Source: Desulfococcus sp041737845 (GTDB lineage Bacteria; Desulfobacterota; Desulfobacteria; Desulfobacterales; Desulfococcaceae). Taken from it: 64,000 nucleotides of DNA. Both the position numbers and the translations under genes were made by a program. Each line of letters opens with the position of its first letter. Position 1 is the stretch's first letter. The notes beneath the pieces were generated by a model. That model ran no database searches. It had not been told where the DNA came from and worked only from the letters and a program-made list of their open reading frames with translations. Shown here in pieces: positions 49,891 through 58,833 of the stretch. The stretch lies in NCBI RefSeq assembly GCF_041737845.1, contig NZ_JBGSQX010000074.1:1-64000 (forward strand). Reading direction: 5' to 3'.

Positions 49891-50115
49891 ATGGAACATA
49901 CCTATGAAACATCGGAAGTCCGGTCGTGGGTGATCATCGGCCTGATCCTCGCCTTCATCCTGGCCAAGGGCGTCTTTGCGTTTGTGATGGTGGGGGACCG
50001 GGGCCAGCCGGATTGGGATTACCGGGCCGTCAAGGACGTGCCCGGGGAGTCTCCCTATGCCGTCTACGAGGTGCTGCCATATCCCCAGCATGTCAGGGGA
50101 AGCGGGGGGGAATAG
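49891..50115 (+). CDS. Small single-TM protein of the act-cco operon
   Basis: 74 aa, not recognised. One TM helix (SWVIIGLILAFILAKGVFAFVMVG) is followed by a periplasmic tail (GQPDWDYRAVKDVPGESPYA). It starts 1 nt after the FixP_N-like gene and ends directly at the start of the cytochrome gene. Likely an accessory oxidase subunit. Confidence 0.72.
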   Translation: MEHTYETSEVRSWVIIGLILAFILAKGVFAFVMVGDRGQPDWDYRAVKDVPGESPYAVYEVLPYPQHVRGSGGE

Positions 50116-50601
50116 ATGATCTGTCGCCTGTTCATGATCCTGGTCTGTGCACTCGCCACGGTCGCCTGCAACGACTGGCGCATGTGGGACACCCCTGCCG
50201 TCAAGCCTCACGAGGAGCCTCTGCTCATTATGGATGAGCAGACCGTCCCTCTGGAGGCGGATGCTGAAGCCCCCTACCGGCTGGCCGACGGCAAGACGCT
50301 CGTGTCGCCTGTGGCGGAAGGCAAACCCGACACCATCGAGGCCGGCCGGACGGGCTACCTGACCTACTGCGCCCAGTGCCACGGCAAAACCCACGACGGC
50401 AACGGCACCGTGGGCCAGAGCTTTGCGCCCCTGCCGACCGACCTGAGAAGCGACAAGGTCCAGGCCCAGACCCACGGGGAGATCTTCAAGACCATAAGCT
50501 ACGGCACCGCCAACGGGAGGCAGCCCGCCCTCGCGACCACCATCGAGGTTCCCGAACGGTGGGCGATCGCGGTCTACATCAAATCCCTGGGGGTGCGCTG
50601 A
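50116..50601 (+). CDS. actE: Monohaem cytochrome c lipoprotein, ActE-like
   Basis: 161 aa. The signal has lipobox ATVAC (Cys near residue 18), and a single class I cytochrome c domain has the haem motif CAQCHG. The size and anchoring match ActE, the monohaem subunit of ACIII, which is missing from its usual place upstream. It may equally be an electron shuttle to the oxidase. The symbol rests on genomic context. Its stop overlaps the ccoI start. Confidence 0.72.
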   Translation: MICRLFMILVCALATVACNDWRMWDTPAVKPHEEPLLIMDEQTVPLEADAEAPYRLADGKTLVSPVAEGKPDTIEAGRTGYLTYCAQCHGKTHDGNGTVGQSFAPLPTDLRSDKVQAQTHGEIFKTISYGTANGRQPALATTIEVPERWAIAVYIKSLGVR

Positions 50602-53072
50602 CGGAAAACGGCAGGGCGGCGGACACCTGCGGCGCATGCGACCTGTGCGGGCTTCCCCTCCGGATGGGGCCTGTCCGGGCCGACATCGACGGGACGCCCA
50701 GGGGTTTCTGCTGTCAGGGATGCCGGCAGGTCTTCCGGATGCTGTCGGAGGCCCGGAATGCAGCGGATACGCCGGACCCCGCCCCGTTTCACGAAACCGA
50801 GCTGTTCAAGGAATGCCGCAGGTTGGGGATCATCCCCCAGTCCGAGGCAGACCTCACGCCTTCTTCCCCTGCCGCGAAAGCCGGAGGCCCCGTTCCGGCC
50901 GACCCGCCGGACCTGCCGCAGGATCTTCCGGAGCTTTCCCTCCAGGTGGAAGGCATGTGGTGCCCGGCCTGCGCCTGGCTGATCGATGAAACCCTGAAAA
51001 AGGTCCCCGGGATCATCGCCCCTGCGACGCGCTTCTCCACGGACACCTTCCAATGCCGCTATCATCCCGTGCGGATTACCCCCGACGAGATCGCCCGCCA
51101 CATTCGGAAGCTGGGATACCGCCCGGCGGACGGCGCGGAGGAAAATCCGCCCGGAAAACGGCGGGAGATCTACCGGTTCGCTCTGTCCGCAGTGTTCTCC
51201 GTGAACGTGATGATGCTCTCCTTTGCCCTGTATTCCGGTTTTTTCATCCGCCTCTCCCGGGAGGCGGTCCATTATCTTTCCTGGCCCATCTTCATCCTGG
51301 CGAGCGTTCCTTTTTTTTACGGAGGATGGCGGATTCACCGGCGGGCCTGGGCCGGGGTCCGGGCCCGGGTTTTCCCCATGGAGACCCTGATCAGCGCGGC
51401 CTCCGGAAGCGCCTATTTCTACAGCGTGTTCAACCTGATGCAGGGAAGCATCCATCTCTATTTTGATACGGCATCCATGCTGATCACCCTGACCCTGCTG
51501 GGAAAGCTGCTGGAGCGGGGCGCCAAGGACCGGGTCCTGAAAGACCTGACGGCCCTCTTCGCCCTCAACCCGACCAAGGTGAAGCTTGTCTCCGACCAAT
51601 ATCCCCGGGGCCGGTATGCCGCGGCCGAGTCGCTGAAGAAAGGGGATCTGTTCATCGTGGAGGAGGGGGACATCGTCCCGGCCGACGGCATGGTTGTCGA
51701 AGGAAGCGGCCGGGTGGATGAAGCCTCCCTCACCGGCGAAGCCGCGCCGATCCGGAAGCGGCCGGGCGACCCTCTCCACTGCGGGACGACCGTGGTCCAG
51801 GGGCTGCTCCGGGTGAATGCCCGGGCCGTGGGGGAGGATTCCACCCTGGGGCAGATGCGGCGCATCATCCAGCGGAGCCTCGATGAAAAAACCGCCTTTG
51901 AGGGAAGGACCGACCGGCTCCTCTTCGCCTTTGTGCCGCTGATTCTGGGGCTCGCCGCGGCCACCGGCGCCTTCTGCTGGGCGAAGGGGATGGAGGGTGA
52001 AACCGCCCTGGTCCGGGCCATCACGGTGATGGTCATCTCCTGCCCCTGCGCCCTGGGAATTGCAATTCCCCTGGCCCGGGTCGCCGGCATCTCGGTCGCC
52101 GGCAGACAGGGGATTCTGGTGCGCGAATTTTCCTGCTTCGAACGCGCGGGCATGGTGGACGCGTTCGTGTTCGACAAGACCGGGACCCTGACCGAGGGAT
52201 GCCATGAACTTCAGGAGGTCGTTTCGTTTCCGCCGTTCCAGATGCGGGAGGCGCTGGCGCTGGCGGCCGGGCTGGAGCAGGCGTCCGAGCATTACCTGGC
52301 TGCGGAGATCCGCCGGGTCTCCCGGGGGGAAGGGATCCCGCCGGAGATGGTCGCCTCCCTGAAAAGCCATGAAAACGGGATATCCGGAGCATGGCGCGGC
52401 GGGCCGGTGCGGATCGGGGCCCTCGAGTTTGTCCCCGAGGCCCGGGAACGGGAAGATCTCCAGCATCTCGCAGCGGACGAGCTGTCGCGGGTCTACATGG
52501 CTTCGGGGGGGCGCCTTGCCGCCGTGTTTGTCTTCGGGGACCGGATTCGTCCGGGGGCGGCGGAGACCGTCCGGGAATTGCGGCGGCGCGGCCATCGGGT
52601 CGCCCTGGTCTCCGGGGATGAGCTCCGAACGACCCTTGCGATCGGTCGGAAGGTGGGGATTCAGGAATGCCGGGGCAGCGTGCTTCCCGGCGAAAAAGCG
52701 GCATTCATCCGGCAGCTCGGGAAAGCGGGGGAGCGGACGGCGATGGTCGGCGACGGCATCAACGATGCACCGGCCCTGATTGCGGCGGACCTGTCAATCG
52801 CCGTGTATTCCGGTCCTTATCTTGGCAGGGAGGCTGCGGACATGACCCTCATGCAGAGCGATCCGCGACAGATCCTGACATTTCTCGACCTGTCCGGAAA
52901 GGTCAACCGTAAGATTCTCCAGAACCTGATCTGCTCAGGCGCCTATAACCTGCTCAGCATCCCCGTCGCCATGGCGGGCCTCCTGACGCCGCTGGTGGCC
53001 GTGACCGCCATGCTCCTCAGCAGTCTTACCGTTATCGGCAACACCCTGCTCCTGATCCGGCGCGCCGGATGA
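50598..53072 (+). CDS. ccoI: CcoI-type copper-exporting P1B ATPase
   Basis: 824 aa. The N-terminus holds a DxCGACDLCG / FCCQGC zinc-finger-like region, then an HMA domain with GMWCPAC. The transport motif ISCPCALG, phosphorylation motif DKTGTLTEG, SLTGEA and GDGINDAPAL follow, with eight TMs. The usual SEHPLA is SEHYLA. CcoI delivers copper for the cbb3 CuB centre. There is no in-frame ATG, GTG or TTG before the first Cys motif; CTG at 50598, overlapping the upstream TGA, is the best start. Confidence 0.87.
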   Translation: MTENGRAADTCGACDLCGLPLRMGPVRADIDGTPRGFCCQGCRQVFRMLSEARNAADTPDPAPFHETELFKECRRLGIIPQSEADLTPSSPAAKAGGPVPADPPDLPQDLPELSLQVEGMWCPACAWLIDETLKKVPGIIAPATRFSTDTFQCRYHPVRITPDEIARHIRKLGYRPADGAEENPPGKRREIYRFALSAVFSVNVMMLSFALYSGFFIRLSREAVHYLSWPIFILASVPFFYGGWRIHRRAWAGVRARVFPMETLISAASGSAYFYSVFNLMQGSIHLYFDTASMLITLTLLGKLLERGAKDRVLKDLTALFALNPTKVKLVSDQYPRGRYAAAESLKKGDLFIVEEGDIVPADGMVVEGSGRVDEASLTGEAAPIRKRPGDPLHCGTTVVQGLLRVNARAVGEDSTLGQMRRIIQRSLDEKTAFEGRTDRLLFAFVPLILGLAAATGAFCWAKGMEGETALVRAITVMVISCPCALGIAIPLARVAGISVAGRQGILVREFSCFERAGMVDAFVFDKTGTLTEGCHELQEVVSFPPFQMREALALAAGLEQASEHYLAAEIRRVSRGEGIPPEMVASLKSHENGISGAWRGGPVRIGALEFVPEAREREDLQHLAADELSRVYMASGGRLAAVFVFGDRIRPGAAETVRELRRRGHRVALVSGDELRTTLAIGRKVGIQECRGSVLPGEKAAFIRQLGKAGERTAMVGDGINDAPALIAADLSIAVYSGPYLGREAADMTLMQSDPRQILTFLDLSGKVNRKILQNLICSGAYNLLSIPVAMAGLLTPLVAVTAMLLSSLTVIGNTLLLIRRAG

Positions 53073-53105
53073 TCCTTCCGCCCTGCGGCTTTCCGGTTGA
53101 AGATC

Positions 53106-53762
53106 TTATTCCGGGTTCGTGATATACCCATTGTCCATGGCGTACTTGACCAGGTCGGGCATCTTTTTGATCATGAGTTTTTTTTGGATATTGGCCCGGT
53201 GGTGCTGGGTCGTGCGGAGGCTGATATGAAGCATCTCGGAGATGTCTTTTGAGGTGTACCCTTCGACAATCAGCTTGAGGATCTCCTTTTCACGGGTGGT
53301 GAGCGGGTCCACGCGGGAGCCGGCGCCTCTCCGGAAGGAGGTGATGAAGGCCTTGGTCAGGCCCGACGTAATGTTCGGGGAGAGGTAGATCTCCCCGTTC
53401 CGAACGGTCTCGATGGCCGTGAACAGCTCCTCGTCCGTATCCTCTTTCAGCAGGTATCCGTCCACCCCCGCCGATATGGCCTGGATGAGATATTCTTTGG
53501 ATTTGTGCATGCTGAGGATCAATACCTTGAGCCTGGGGTAGAGATCCTTCATCTCGATGGCGGCCTCTATGCCCCGGATTTTCGGCATGGAGATATCCAC
53601 GATGACCATATCGGGCTTTTTGCCCTTCAGCGCGTTGAGCAGTTCAAGGCCGTCTCCAACCTCGGCGATCACCTCGAGGCCGTTCCCCTCCTCGATGATT
53701 TTTCGTATGCCCTGCCGCAGGATGGCATGATCGTCCGCCAGAATGATCTGGTAAGGTTTCAT
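53106..53762 (-). CDS. NarL/FixJ-family response regulator
   Basis: 218 aa. Receiver domain with ADDHAIL (acidic pair), MVIVDISMPK (phospho-Asp) and LLKEDT (Lys), then a LuxR-type HTH (LTTREKEILKLIVEGYTSKDISEML). The start at 53762 begins MKPYQIILADD; the longer frame is not domain-like. No kinase is adjacent, so the cognate sensor is unknown. It converges on the act-cco operon but may still regulate it in trans. Confidence 0.88.
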   Translation of the reverse strand: MKPYQIILADDHAILRQGIRKIIEEGNGLEVIAEVGDGLELLNALKGKKPDMVIVDISMPKIRGIEAAIEMKDLYPRLKVLILSMHKSKEYLIQAISAGVDGYLLKEDTDEELFTAIETVRNGEIYLSPNITSGLTKAFITSFRRGAGSRVDPLTTREKEILKLIVEGYTSKDISEMLHISLRTTQHHRANIQKKLMIKKMPDLVKYAMDNGYITNPE

Positions 53763-53931
53763 AGGGCGTCCCGTCGGGGGGTATCTGTGGCCATGGCTGA
53801 AATCCACCCTGTGCCGGCCCGGCCCGGTGCTTCCGAGCCGGACCGGGCCCTGCCGTAGATGATTGGAAGGGCGTGCAGCGGGGGTGCACCCGCGACTTCG
53901 GATGCCGGGGCACAACGCGGCCCTGAGAAAA

Positions 53932-54354
53932 CTACTCCGGAAACTTGATGGATATCTTGTGCCCCCCGTCCTTGGGCTTCATTTTTACCATCAGTTCGAT
54001 GCTGCTGTCGCGGATCCCGAGCGCCAGAGGGGTCTTGCCTTTTCCCCCTTCGAGGTGAGTGATTTCGGTGAGCGCGTCGACGATCTTCCTCGCGGTGTCG
54101 GCTCCGGGCGAGGGCAGTTCCGCTTCACGATATTCGGCCGTCACCTTGACCGATCCGTCGCTTCCGACGAACAATTCGATTTCCTTGGCGTTGCTGTTCA
54201 CGCCGTGAAGCGCCGCCAGCGACAGCCATTTCAGCGCCGCTTCATCCTTGTCGGCATCATGGGCAAGCGCAGACATCTCTTTCAGCGGATCGGTGGTGGC
54301 ATAACAATCACAGAGTTCCTGAACCTTCACGTGCATGCTTCCTGAATCTTTCAT
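53932..54354 (-). CDS. Conserved hypothetical cytoplasmic protein
   Basis: 140 aa, not recognised. A helical N-terminal half with two Cys (ELCDCYATTD) is followed by a strand-rich half (KEIELFVGSDGSVKVTAEYREA, SSIELMVKMKPKDGGHKISIKF). No signal peptide or TM. AAAGGGG precedes the start. It lies between the NarL regulator and the thioesterase with no overlap. Confidence 0.6.
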   Translation of the reverse strand: MKDSGSMHVKVQELCDCYATTDPLKEMSALAHDADKDEAALKWLSLAALHGVNSNAKEIELFVGSDGSVKVTAEYREAELPSPGADTARKIVDALTEITHLEGGKGKTPLALGIRDSSIELMVKMKPKDGGHKISIKFPE

Positions 54355-54488
54355 GGCGTATCCCCTTTCATTGCGGGTTGTAATGAAAAAAATCCCTCAT
54401 GCTTATCCGCTATGGTAAACATTATTTCATATGAATCAAGCGGGCTTCCGGAGGATACGACGGTTCGCCAATTTTGATTAACTATTTG

Positions 54489-54917
54489 TTATAAATTATG
54501 TTTTTTTCGCTTTTCGGCAATGGCCGCATTGAATTTCACGGGGTTGACGATGAACCGCTCGTGGGTCCCCTTGGAGATCCGATCCACGCCGTCGTTGGCT
54601 TCGATGGCGAAGGTCAGTTTTTTCCCTTCCATCGAGACAAGCTCCACGTTGACCGTCACGGTAAACCCCGGCGGCGTGGCCGCAGTGTGGCTCAGCTGGA
54701 ATCCGATGCCGACGGTCTGCTCATCGGGCCAGTCGAGATGGGGCTTGATGGCCTTGATGCAGGCAAATTCAAAGAGGCCGATCATGAAACCCGAAGCGAA
54801 AACATTCGGCATGACCTGGCCTTCCGGAAATTCCGGAAACAGGCGGGGGACGGTTTTGTCTTCGGGGACCTTGTACTGGAATTCGAACGTCAAGCCGGGT
54901 GCCAGGGAATCTTTCAT
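54489..54917 (-). CDS. FlK-like acyl-CoA thioesterase (hotdog fold)
   Basis: 142 aa. The sequence KTVPRLFPEFPEGQVMPNVFASGFMIGLFEFACIKAIKPHL, then GIGFQLSHTAATPPGFTVTV, matches the fluoroacetyl-CoA thioesterase (FlK)-like hotdog family. Family members hydrolyse small acyl-CoA esters; the natural substrate here is unknown. The catalytic set of FlK (Thr, Glu, His) cannot be assigned with certainty. The start at 54917 has GGAGG upstream. Confidence 0.75.
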   Translation of the reverse strand: MKDSLAPGLTFEFQYKVPEDKTVPRLFPEFPEGQVMPNVFASGFMIGLFEFACIKAIKPHLDWPDEQTVGIGFQLSHTAATPPGFTVTVNVELVSMEGKKLTFAIEANDGVDRISKGTHERFIVNPVKFNAAIAEKRKKHNL

Positions 54918-54984
54918 GATCTGCCTCCGTGTGTGTGGGTGATCGGGATCGGGCCGAGCCTCCGCTATCTGTTGCGGCGTCGGA

Positions 54985-55422
54985 TCACCGCCGGATGATT
55001 TCGATGTCGAGATGCTTGTCCTCCGGTTTTTTGTCGCTGAACTGCCTGACGCCCCGCCTGTCGATCCAGGTGTAGATGACTTCGGGAACGGCATTGGGCG
55101 CTCGACGGGGCGTGTCAAGACTGCCGGATCCGCCGGTCCGTTCCCCGGGCGTTGCTTCCGGGGAGGCCTTGGCTGCGTCCATGCCGGGGATATACTTCCG
55201 CAGTTTTTCCAACGCGTCGAATTTGATCGTCATCTCCCGGACAAAGGACCTGAATTCGGAGGTCTCGCGCCAGAGGGCCTTCACCTGCCGGTCGGCGTCG
55301 GTGACGACCCGATCCAATTCAGGGGAATACTGCGCCAGCGCTCTCTGGTGATGGAGATAGACAGCGGCGCCGACGGCGATGAGCAGGAGGAGCATTAGGG
55401 TCCTCAGCGTGTTTTTGATCAT
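54985..55422 (-). CDS. Membrane-anchored DUF4124 protein
   Basis: 145 aa. An N-terminal TM helix (NTLRTLMLLLLIAVGAAVYL) is followed by a coiled segment and a C-terminal DUF4124 strand motif (VIYTWIDRRGVRQFSDKKP). DUF4124 is a small periplasmic beta-domain of unknown role. An alternative start at 55467 adds 15 residues; neither site is ideal. Confidence 0.72.
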   Translation of the reverse strand: MIKNTLRTLMLLLLIAVGAAVYLHHQRALAQYSPELDRVVTDADRQVKALWRETSEFRSFVREMTIKFDALEKLRKYIPGMDAAKASPEATPGERTGGSGSLDTPRRAPNAVPEVIYTWIDRRGVRQFSDKKPEDKHLDIEIIRR

Positions 55423-55697
55423 GACCGTGGGGGGCTCCTGTTCTGAGTCTTCGTTAAGATTCGGCATGCGCCTCGGGCCCCTGTGGGGCAGCAGACCCAC
55501 ATGAAATGCCACAGGTACGTTAAAATGAACTATACCAGAGATATATAAGGTGTAAACAACTATTTTTCATGGGATTCCGCGTGATGCCTGGAACCGGGCC
55601 GCCGCCGGCCGGTGGCCGCCTTTCCAAACGGCGGCCGATGATTATGTTTACTGGTTATTGAGCAATTGTTTCGGGAAATCATTCAGGAGAAGGCCCC

Positions 55698-56648
55698 ATG
55701 AAGAGAGAGCCGGTCACGGAAGAATCGTCGTGCCGCAGTGATGCGGAAATTTCCTCGAACTGCCGGGCGCATTTGCCGGAGATCGTCAAGCACATCGTCC
55801 GGGGGTGCGAGGAGAAGAAATGCTACCACCATATCGCCTATGAACCGATCCCCTCCCGGGAGTCGGTGATCCAGATTGTCGAGGGCATGCGGGATATCCT
55901 CTTTCCCGGATACTTCAGCCGGAGCAGACTGGATCCCGTCAACCTGGAATATACCCTGGGGCAGTCGGTTTCCGTCCTGTACGACATGCTGGCCGAGCAG
56001 ATCTGCCGGAGCATCCGGCATGACTGCTTCCGGTACGACAACGTGTGCGTGCGGTGTGAAGAGCAGGGGCAGGAGACGGCGCTTTCGCTGTTCCGTTCGG
56101 TGCCGGAAATCCAGGAGATGCTGGCCGCCGATGTCTCGGCCGCCTACGACGGGGACCCGGCCGCCAGGAGCCATGACGAGATCATCTTCAGCTACCCCGG
56201 CATCTTCGCCATCATGGTCTACCGCGTTGCCCACCGGCTCTTTGAACTGAAGATCCCGCTCCTTCCCCGCATCATGACCGAATACGCCCACAGCATCACC
56301 GGGATCGACATCCATCCGGGGGCTGAAATCGGGCTGCGGTTCGTGATCGATCACGGCACCGGCGTCGTGATCGGCGAAACGACCGAAATCGGCAATGACG
56401 TCCGCGTGTACCAGGGGGTCACCCTGGGGGCGCTTTCCCTCCCCAAGGATGCGGGGGAGCGCCTTCGCGGAAAGAAGCGGCACCCCACCATCGAGGACGA
56501 TGTGATCATTTACTCCGGGGCCACGATTCTGGGGGGCGATACCGTGATCGGGCGCCGGTCCGTCATCGGGGGAAACGTCTGGATCACCGAATCGATCCCC
56601 CCGGATACGAGGGTGCTGATGGAACCGCCCAAGCTCCTGTATCGATAA
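55698..56648 (+). CDS. cysE: Serine O-acetyltransferase (EpsC/CysE type)
   Basis: 316 aa. A helical N-terminal domain (~1-190) and a left-handed beta-helix of hexapeptide repeats (~200-300: GIDIHPGAEIGLRFVIDHGT, GVVIGETTEIGNDV). Active-site His and Asp are in the DIHPGA / VIDHGTG blocks. It makes O-acetylserine from serine and acetyl-CoA. CysK downstream (27 nt) completes cysteine synthesis. AGGAG precedes the start. Extended relative to E. coli CysE (273 aa), mainly at the N-terminus with several Cys. Confidence 0.9.
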   Translation: MKREPVTEESSCRSDAEISSNCRAHLPEIVKHIVRGCEEKKCYHHIAYEPIPSRESVIQIVEGMRDILFPGYFSRSRLDPVNLEYTLGQSVSVLYDMLAEQICRSIRHDCFRYDNVCVRCEEQGQETALSLFRSVPEIQEMLAADVSAAYDGDPAARSHDEIIFSYPGIFAIMVYRVAHRLFELKIPLLPRIMTEYAHSITGIDIHPGAEIGLRFVIDHGTGVVIGETTEIGNDVRVYQGVTLGALSLPKDAGERLRGKKRHPTIEDDVIIYSGATILGGDTVIGRRSVIGGNVWITESIPPDTRVLMEPPKLLYR

Positions 56649-56675
56649 TCCTTGTTGAGGAATGGAGACGACGTC

Positions 56676-57599
56676 ATGATGATCTACAAAAACATGCAGG
56701 AGACGATCGGAAGAACGCCCCTGGTGAGGCTGAACCGAACGGCAGGGGGGGTGGAGGCTGAGCTGTACGCAAAACTGGAGTTTTTCAACCCCCTGGGGAG
56801 CGTCAAGGACCGCATCGCCGCTTCCATGATCGACGCGGCGGAAGCGCGGGGGCTGATCGGGCCGGAGACCCTGATTGTCGAGCCGACCAGCGGGAATACG
56901 GGGATCGCCCTGGCCTTCATCTGCGCCGCCAGGGGGTACCGCCTTTGCCTCACCATGCCTGAAACCATGAGCGTGGAGCGGCGGAAGCTCCTGAAGCATC
57001 TCGGCGCGGACCTGGTCTTGAGCCCCGGCCCCAAGGGCATGAAGGGCGCCATCGAAGCCGCGGGTGAGATCGTTTCGCGGGGGGGCGACGTGTTCATGCC
57101 CAATCAGTTCGCCAATCCGGCCAACCCGGACATCCACCGCAGAACCACGGCCGAGGAGATCTGGAGCGATACCGGGGGGCGGGTGGACATCTTTGTTGCC
57201 GGGGTGGGCACCGGCGGCACCATCACCGGCGTGGCCCAGGCCATCAAGGGTCGCAAACCGGAATTTCAGGCCGTGGCCGTTGAACCGGCGGAGTCCCCGG
57301 TGCTCTCCGGCGGCGCCGCAGGTCCCCATAAGATTCAGGGGATCGGGGCCGGCTTTGTGCCCGAGGTCCTGGATCGGGGGATCATCGACGAGGTCGTCGC
57401 CGTGACGGGCGAGGAGGCCTTTGAAACCGCGAGGCTCCTCGCGCGGACCGAGGGCATCCTCTGCGGGATCTCCTCGGGGGCCGCGGCGGCGGCGGCGCTC
57501 AAGGTCGCCCGCCGGCCGGAGTCAAGGGGAAAGGTGATCGTCGCGCTCCTGGCGAGCACGGGGGAGCGATACATCAGCACCGAGCTTTTCCTGGCGTAG
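56676..57599 (+). CDS. cysK: Cysteine synthase A (O-acetylserine sulfhydrylase)
   Basis: 307 aa. The PLP Lys is in NPLGSVKDRIA, the substrate loop is EPTSGNTGIAL and the phosphate loop GTGGTITG. It forms cysteine from O-acetylserine and sulfide, which a sulfur-metabolising organism has in good supply. The start is one of two ATGs (56676/56679) after GGAG. Cotranscribed with cysE. Confidence 0.92.
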   Translation: MMIYKNMQETIGRTPLVRLNRTAGGVEAELYAKLEFFNPLGSVKDRIAASMIDAAEARGLIGPETLIVEPTSGNTGIALAFICAARGYRLCLTMPETMSVERRKLLKHLGADLVLSPGPKGMKGAIEAAGEIVSRGGDVFMPNQFANPANPDIHRRTTAEEIWSDTGGRVDIFVAGVGTGGTITGVAQAIKGRKPEFQAVAVEPAESPVLSGGAAGPHKIQGIGAGFVPEVLDRGIIDEVVAVTGEEAFETARLLARTEGILCGISSGAAAAAALKVARRPESRGKVIVALLASTGERYISTELFLA

Positions 57600-57641
57600 C
57601 GGCCGTTTTGACCCCTTGATCGCAGGCGTGGGGCACTCGGC

Positions 57642-58343
57642 TCACAGACACAGGCCCTGATAGACGAAAACAGCGCCGAAAACGATGACGATCATGGCCG
57701 CGGCCCGGTAAACGAGCGCCCTTGAGCGGATCCACCGGACGCTTGACATCCGGGCAACGAGCATGAGCGCGGGGAAGGTCCCCAGGCCGAAAGCCGCCAT
57801 GGCCAGGGCCCCCGTCAGAAACCCGGCGGCCGGATGGGTCTCGGCCATGGCGAGCCGGGCGGCCGCCAGAAGGGCGGTATAGACCGGGCCGCAGGGCAAA
57901 AGTCCCAACAGGAGGCCCAGCGGGAAACAGGTGCCGGGCCGCAGGGGCGCGCGGGCGAGCCGCTGATACCCCCGGGCGATGATCCCGCCCTCCGGGGAGG
58001 CGCTCCGGAACATCCTGCCCAAGGGGAGCCACCCGCCCATGGCCAGACCGGTGAGGATGATGAGAAATCCCGTTAGGATCATGACCGCTTTCTGAACCCC
58101 GGCGATCTGGGCCGCGAGACCGGTAAAGGCGCCGGTCGCCCCGACGATCCCCCCGAGCAGGGCATAGGTGACGATTCGGCCGGCAGTGTAGAGAAGGTGG
58201 GGAAGAAGGAGGGCTTTTGCAGGCGATTTGAGACCCATGGCCACGACGATGGGCCCGCACATGCCGATGCAGTGGCCGAATCCGACGGCAAGGCCCGTGG
58301 AGAGGAAGAACAGAAAAGCTGCCGGCAGCTCAGTAGAGGACAT
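57642..58343 (-). CDS. DsbD_2/TauE-like membrane protein, putative copper or thiol transfer
   Basis: 233 aa, six TM helices. Two motifs with Cys stand in opposite helices: GHCIGMCGPIV near residue 25 and GLLPCGPVYTAL near 150. This is the PF13386-type family (sulfite exporter TauE-like/UreH-like) often encoded with cbb3 oxidase assembly genes. It may move copper or reducing equivalents across the membrane. The start overlaps the FixH-like gene end by 14 nt. Confidence 0.78.
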   Translation of the reverse strand: MSSTELPAAFLFFLSTGLAVGFGHCIGMCGPIVVAMGLKSPAKALLLPHLLYTAGRIVTYALLGGIVGATGAFTGLAAQIAGVQKAVMILTGFLIILTGLAMGGWLPLGRMFRSASPEGGIIARGYQRLARAPLRPGTCFPLGLLLGLLPCGPVYTALLAAARLAMAETHPAAGFLTGALAMAAFGLGTFPALMLVARMSSVRWIRSRALVYRAAAMIVIVFGAVFVYQGLCL

Positions 58344-58785
58344 CAAAGACAAATACCGCCTCCCCCAAGCCCGGCACCGTCACCCGGGCCTTCCAGGTCG
58401 GAATCCCGCTGGGGCACCGCACGATGACCCCCGCTCCCGAATAGACCCCGGGCAGTTCCCGGGTCATGGTGATTCGATTGTATCCCATAAACATATCGGG
58501 CATGTCCAGATCGATAAACGGCGAATCCCCAAAGGCCTCGCCAGACGCGGGCGGAGGGTCTATGGTGAGCCGGAAGGCCAGGTCGGTCATGGCCCGAACC
58601 GGCCTGGGAGAGATGTCCAGGCTTGCCGTACCGCCTGCCAGGGACTGGATGCACGGGCCGCGCTGGATATCGCAATCCGGGGTGGTCGCTCCGTGCGGCG
58701 GGGCGGGCCGGCGGGACGCCGCCAGATAGATCAGCATGCCAACCGCCGCCAGGCATGCCAGCAGGAAAGGTCCTCGACGGATCAT
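58330..58785 (-). CDS. FixH/CcoH-like exported protein
   Basis: 151 aa. An N-terminal TM is followed by a beta-rich periplasmic domain with DLDMPDMFMGYNRITM and GIPTWKARVTVPG, the general layout of FixH/CcoH proteins that help mature cbb3 oxidase. It contains a Cys pair (CDIQRGPC) and a Met-rich strip (DMPDMFMG) that could bind copper. The second gene from the end of the NosL operon. Confidence 0.62.
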   Translation of the reverse strand: MIRRGPFLLACLAAVGMLIYLAASRRPAPPHGATTPDCDIQRGPCIQSLAGGTASLDISPRPVRAMTDLAFRLTIDPPPASGEAFGDSPFIDLDMPDMFMGYNRITMTRELPGVYSGAGVIVRCPSGIPTWKARVTVPGLGEAVFVFDVLY

Positions 58786-58833
58786 GTTATCGTACGGGGT
58801 ATCGTGCGGGGTTTCATCCGGGCCTCCCGTCCG

